This document shows, one piece after another, positions 60,760 through 64,000 of a stretch of 64,000 bases of DNA; position 1 is the first letter of the stretch; each line of letters opens with the position of its first letter. Source of the stretch: CBDIHP01 sp965279195 (GTDB lineage Bacteria; Planctomycetota; Planctomycetia; Isosphaerales; Isosphaeraceae); the NCBI GenBank assembly GCA_965279195.1, contig CBDIHP010000042.1:1-64000 (forward strand). The letters are read 5' to 3'. Below the pieces are notes generated by a model. The model had not been told where the DNA came from, did no database searches, and saw only the letters and a program-made list of their open reading frames with translations. A program made the position numbers and the translations under genes.

Positions 60760-62082
60760 ATGCCCCGTTATGAACGACGAGTGGTGATAACCGGTCTGGG
60801 CCTCATCACCCCGGTGGGGATCGGCGCCGATGCCGTCTGGGCGCGGCTCGCCGAGGGGCGGGGCGGCGTCGACCACATCAAGGCCTTCCCGGTCGCGGGG
60901 CTCGGGACCGACGCCGGCGGCGAGGTCGTCGGCTTCAACGAGAAGACGATGAAGGCCCTCTCCTTCCCGCGTCTGGCCAAGACGGTGGGCAAGAGTTCCA
61001 AGTACATGGCCCGCGACATCCAGTTCAGCGTCGCGGCCGCCCAACTCGCCATGACTGACGCCGGGCTGGCCGAGGGGGGCGTCGACCCCACCCGAATCGG
61101 CCTCGACCTCGGCGCCGGTCTCATCTCCACCGAACTCGACGAGTTGGCCGAGGCGTTCAACCACGCCTTTCAGGCCGACGATAGCTTCAGCTTCGAGGTC
61201 TACGGCAAGGAGAGCATCCCCAAGATCACCCCGATCTGGCTGCTCAAATACCTGCCCAACATGCTCGCCTGCCACATCTCGATCCTGCTCGACTGTCAGG
61301 GGCCGAGCAACTCGATCACCGAGGCGGAAGCCGCCTCCAACCTCGCGATCTCCGAGGCCGCCCGGATCATCCAGCGCGGCCGGGCCGACGTGATGATCAC
61401 CGGCGGGGCGGACTCCAAGATCCACCCCATGAGCCTGATCCGCACCCGGATGTTCAACGAACTCACCCGCTGGGAGGGGGATCCCTCCGGAGCCCACCGT
61501 CCGTTCGACAGGAAGCGCAGCGGCTGGGTCCCCGGCGAGGGGGCGGGCATCGTGATCATCGAGGAACGCGAGCACGCCCTGAAGCGAGGGGCGAAGATCT
61601 ACGGCGAGATCCTCGGCTTCGGGTCCGGCTGCGACGCCAACCCGGGCGGCGGGCTCGACCCCGAGGGTAAAGGCACCGAACTGGCCATCCGGGCCGCGCT
61701 CCGGGACGCCGAGCTGGCCCCGGATCGCATCGGCCACGTCCACGCCCACGGCAACGGGACGCAGGTCGGCGACCTCGCCGAGGCCCGGGCCATCTCCCGG
61801 ATCTTCGGCGAGAGCGGCGTCCCGGTCACCTCGGTGAAGGGGCACATCGGGAACGTCTTCTCCGGCTGCGGCGCGGTCGAACTGCTCATCAGCCTGATCG
61901 CGGCCAACAAGGGCCTCATCCCGCCGACCCTGAACTGCGACGAGCCCGACCCGGCCTGCACGGTCGACGTGGTCACCGGCGCCCCTCGGGCGTCGAAGAG
62001 CCCGATCTTCGTGAATACCAACTTCTCCCGGCACGGCCAGGCGGCGGCGGTCGTCGTCGAGGCGGGTTCCACCGGCGCCTGA
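60760..62082 (+). CDS. Ketosynthase-like protein without the catalytic cysteine (chain-length-factor-like)
   Basis: 440 residues from ATG 60760 (MPRYERRVVITGLG); an ATG at 60748 is possible. It is FabF-like over its full length. An ungapped comparison with the intact ketosynthases in the window puts E190 (SITEAEAASNLAISEA) where they have the nucleophilic Cys. The first His is kept (HAHGNGT, H330), but the second is N365 in KGHIGNVFSG. It therefore cannot condense by the normal mechanism. In type II polyketide and aryl-polyene systems such a protein is the chain-length factor that dimerises with the active ketosynthase; here that partner starts 75 bases downstream. A decarboxylase-type (KSQ-like) role is an alternative. 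Confidence 0.85.
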   Translation: MPRYERRVVITGLGLITPVGIGADAVWARLAEGRGGVDHIKAFPVAGLGTDAGGEVVGFNEKTMKALSFPRLAKTVGKSSKYMARDIQFSVAAAQLAMTDAGLAEGGVDPTRIGLDLGAGLISTELDELAEAFNHAFQADDSFSFEVYGKESIPKITPIWLLKYLPNMLACHISILLDCQGPSNSITEAEAASNLAISEAARIIQRGRADVMITGGADSKIHPMSLIRTRMFNELTRWEGDPSGAHRPFDRKRSGWVPGEGAGIVIIEEREHALKRGAKIYGEILGFGSGCDANPGGGLDPEGKGTELAIRAALRDAELAPDRIGHVHAHGNGTQVGDLAEARAISRIFGESGVPVTSVKGHIGNVFSGCGAVELLISLIAANKGLIPPTLNCDEPDPACTVDVVTGAPRASKSPIFVNTNFSRHGQAAAVVVEAGSTGA

Positions 62083-62156
62083 TCGGGCACCCTTGAACCG
62101 TCTCGTACAATCGTTCAACGCTCCTCCGTTCACCCCCTATGGGTCGAGACAGACAC

Positions 62157-63446
62157 ATGCACCGCCGAGTCGTCGTGACGGGAATGGGGATGGTCACTCC
62201 GGTCGGGGGCGACATGGAGTCGACCTGGGCGTCGCTCCGCGAAGGCAGGAGCGGCGTCGGCCGGATCTCCCTCTTCAACGCCTCCACCTTCCCCACCAAG
62301 ATCGCCGCCGAGGTCAAGAATTTCGACCTCGGCCGGTACATCCCCGACGCCGGTCACTGGGATGAGCACTGCCGGAACACCATCTTCGCCCTCGCCGCCG
62401 CACGGATGGCCATCGACAACTCGGGCGTCGAGTCGTTCGACCAGCTCGACAAGACCCGATTCGGCGTCTACCTCGGCTCGGGCGAGGGCCAGCAGGATTT
62501 CCCCCGGTTCGTGAAGCTGGTCCACCTGGCCTCGATCCCCTCGAACCACGTCAACACCGCCACGTTCACCGAGCGCGGGCTCGACACGCTGCACTTCGTC
62601 CACGAGGCCGAGCAGGAGCCCGGCACGCCGTCTGCTCATCTCGCCAGCTACTTCGGGCTCCAGGGGCCGAACTCGACCTGCCTCACCGCCTGCGCGGCCA
62701 GCTCGCAGGCGATCGGCGAGGCCGTCGAATTGATCCGTCGCGGTGAGGCCGACCTGATGCTCTCGGGCGGCACCCACAGCATGATCCATGCCCTCGGCGT
62801 GACCGGGTTCAACCTGCTCACCGCCCTCTCGACCCGCAACGACGACCCGACCAAGGCCAGCCGGCCGTTCGACCGCGACCGCGACGGGTTCATCCTGGGC
62901 GAAGGGGCGGGCATGGTCATCCTCGAAGAGCTCGAACACGCCAAGGCTCGGGGCGCCACGATTCACGGCGAGGTCGTCGGCTACGGCTCCACCGCCGACG
63001 CCTTCCGGCTCACCGACACCCACGACGAGGGCCGGGGCGCCATCGCCTGCCTCCGGGAGGCGTTGGCGGAAGCCAAGCTGAATCCCGAGGACATCGATTA
63101 CATCAACGCCCACGGGACGTCCACCCACGTCAACGACTCGATCGAGACGCTGGCAATCAAGAAGACGTTCGGCGAAACTGCCTACCGCGTCCCGATCTCC
63201 AGCACCAAGAGCATGATGGGACACCTCATCGCCGCCGCCGGCAGCGTCGAGGCCATCGTCTGCCTGCTGGCCATCCGCGACGGCGTCGTGCCCCCGACCA
63301 TCAACCTCGAAAACCCCGGGGAGGACTGCGACCTCGACTACATCCCGCACACCGCGCGGACGAAGGCCGTCGATGTCGCCCTCTCCAACAGTTTCGGTTT
63401 CGGTGGACAGAACATCACCCTGATCTTGAAGCGTTACGCGGGCTAG
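62157..63446 (+). CDS. Beta-ketoacyl-ACP synthase, FabF-like, catalytically intact
   Basis: 429 residues from ATG 62157 (MHRRVVVTGMGMVTPVG); an ATG six codons upstream is less likely. Catalytic residues: C179 in LTACAASSQ, H319 in NAHGTST and H356 in KSMMGHLIAAAG. The middle holds a longer loop around residues 105-165 ('SGEGQQDFPRFVKLVHLASI', 'FVHEAEQEPGTPSAHLASYFG') than the ketosynthase at 10146. It likely condenses malonyl-ACP with the growing chain as the active half of a heterodimer with the preceding cysteine-less protein. A terminator-like hairpin follows. Confidence 0.92.
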   Translation: MHRRVVVTGMGMVTPVGGDMESTWASLREGRSGVGRISLFNASTFPTKIAAEVKNFDLGRYIPDAGHWDEHCRNTIFALAAARMAIDNSGVESFDQLDKTRFGVYLGSGEGQQDFPRFVKLVHLASIPSNHVNTATFTERGLDTLHFVHEAEQEPGTPSAHLASYFGLQGPNSTCLTACAASSQAIGEAVELIRRGEADLMLSGGTHSMIHALGVTGFNLLTALSTRNDDPTKASRPFDRDRDGFILGEGAGMVILEELEHAKARGATIHGEVVGYGSTADAFRLTDTHDEGRGAIACLREALAEAKLNPEDIDYINAHGTSTHVNDSIETLAIKKTFGETAYRVPISSTKSMMGHLIAAAGSVEAIVCLLAIRDGVVPPTINLENPGEDCDLDYIPHTARTKAVDVALSNSFGFGGQNITLILKRYAG

Positions 63447-63459
63447 AATGGATGCACAC

Positions 63460-63485
63460 CAGCCGGGCGCGTGAGCGCCCGGCTG
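63460..63485 (+). terminator. Hairpin after the ketosynthase block
   Basis: CAGCCGGGCGC (63460-63470), GTGA loop, GCGCCCGGCTG (63475-63485), then TTGGCC. It is a perfect 11-bp stem with a weak T tract. Confidence 0.55.
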
Positions 63486-63613
63486 TTGGCCTGCCCACCC
63501 CGACCAGAGTCGATCCCGCCACCCGCCCGACGGAACATCCGGGCGGGTTCCGTCGCGCGAGGCTTCACCACACGCTCCTCTGCGAACAGGCGACGACCCC
63601 GGAGTGACATCCC

Positions 63614-64000
63614 GTGCCGAGCCCGTTGACTCTCCTGGCCATCGCGGTCTCCGTGACCTCCCTCGCCGCGATCGCCTACGCGACCTACATGTACGTGAGG
63701 TACGCCCCGGTCATCGGGCGGATCTTCGAGGAAACCCCGATGTTCCTCCCCTTGCGGGTCTCCCCCAAGGGCGAGGGCGAGTCGGTCACGTTCCCGACCG
63801 AGGACGGCCTGGAACTCGCCGGCACCTACCTCGAGGCCCGCACGCCCTTCCGCGTCGGCGTCCTCGTGTTCTGCCACGAATATCTCAGCGACCGCTGGAG
63901 CTCGTTCCCCTACGTCGACGGCCTCCGCGACCAGGGGTTTGACATCTTCACGTTCGACTTCCGGAACCACGGCCAGAGCCCCAAGGATCCGGTCTACGCC
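63614..64000 (+). CDS. Alpha/beta-hydrolase, N-terminal part (runs off the right edge)
   Basis: 129 residues are visible from GTG 63614, which has GGAG nine bases upstream. An N-terminal transmembrane helix (PLTLLAIAVSVTSLAAIAYA) is followed by 'VTFPTEDGLELAGTYLEAR', 'VGVLVFCHEYLSDRWS' (oxyanion region with the HG-like CHE), and 'FDIFTFDFRNHGQSPKDP', the typical second strand with the D-x-R-G/N-H-G motif of lysophospholipase/BAAT-like hydrolases. The nucleophile elbow lies beyond the window. Placed just after the ketosynthases, it could release or process the acyl product, though a terminator-like hairpin stands between. Confidence 0.75.
   Translation, partial: MPSPLTLLAIAVSVTSLAAIAYATYMYVRYAPVIGRIFEETPMFLPLRVSPKGEGESVTFPTEDGLELAGTYLEARTPFRVGVLVFCHEYLSDRWSSFPYVDGLRDQGFDIFTFDFRNHGQSPKDPVYA

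Overview
The window is a high-GC (roughly two-thirds G+C by eye) chromosomal segment that reads as Planctomycetota, most likely the Isosphaeraceae (Singulisphaera/Paludisphaera relatives). The basis is the gene content: a DUF1559 prepilin-like protein, a DUF1501 Tat-exported protein, a PVC-type membrane-bound dehydrogenase with c-type haem, a TIGR03009-like secreted protein, a short LptF/LptG pair, flotillin FloA, and many TTG/GTG starts. There is no rRNA, tRNA, CRISPR array, transposase or prophage gene, so this is ordinary chromosome carrying several families of small palindromic repeats.

Layout. 1-6.5 kb (+): the tail of an acyl carrier protein, an LpxL-like acyltransferase, a membrane protein with a tyrosine-phosphatase domain, a PLP aminotransferase and an LptF/LptG pair. 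6.5-7 kb: palindromic repeats. 7-9.7 kb (-): a LolA/LolB-like lipoprotein and an aspartate aminotransferase. 10-21 kb (+): a stand-alone ketosynthase, an M1 peptidase fused to an outer-membrane beta-barrel, an APC permease and a 1548-residue ceramidase/dehydrogenase/cytochrome c fusion. 20.8-29.5 kb: ECF sigma factor, response regulator, RlmI-type methyltransferase, BlaI repressor with a legible autoregulated promoter, DUF1501 protein, Rrf2 regulator and a small protein. 29.9-33.4 kb (+): an exceptionally Met/Cys-rich small protein, a YfhO-type membrane protein carrying an in-frame palindromic insertion, and a small zinc-ribbon protein. 33.6-41 kb: Ser/Thr kinase, isopropylmalate/isocitrate-type dehydrogenase, HNH endonuclease, DUF1559 protein, 7Fe ferredoxin, cyclophilin and GH5 cellulase. 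41-52 kb (-): a giant TPR protein split by one extra base in a homopolymer, a thioredoxin-like protein, flotillin with a partner, an alpha/beta hydrolase and a MEMO-family protein. 52.8-58.3 kb: TIGR03009-like protein, NfeD-type membrane protein and a PD40 propeller lipoprotein. 58.5-64 kb (+): a type II fatty-acid/polyketide-like block (dehydratase, ACP, dehydratase, cysteine-less ketosynthase, active ketosynthase, alpha/beta hydrolase).

How the parts relate. Both ends carry type II acyl-assembly genes, consistent with production and transfer of an unusual acyl chain to an envelope component. The last block pairs an intact ketosynthase with a paralogue lacking the catalytic Cys and the second His, the signature of a chain-length-factor-like partner. 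LptF/LptG, the LolA-like proteins, the barrel-fused peptidase and flotillin all point to a Gram-negative-type envelope. The most unusual single gene is the Met/Cys-rich protein at 29958-30437.
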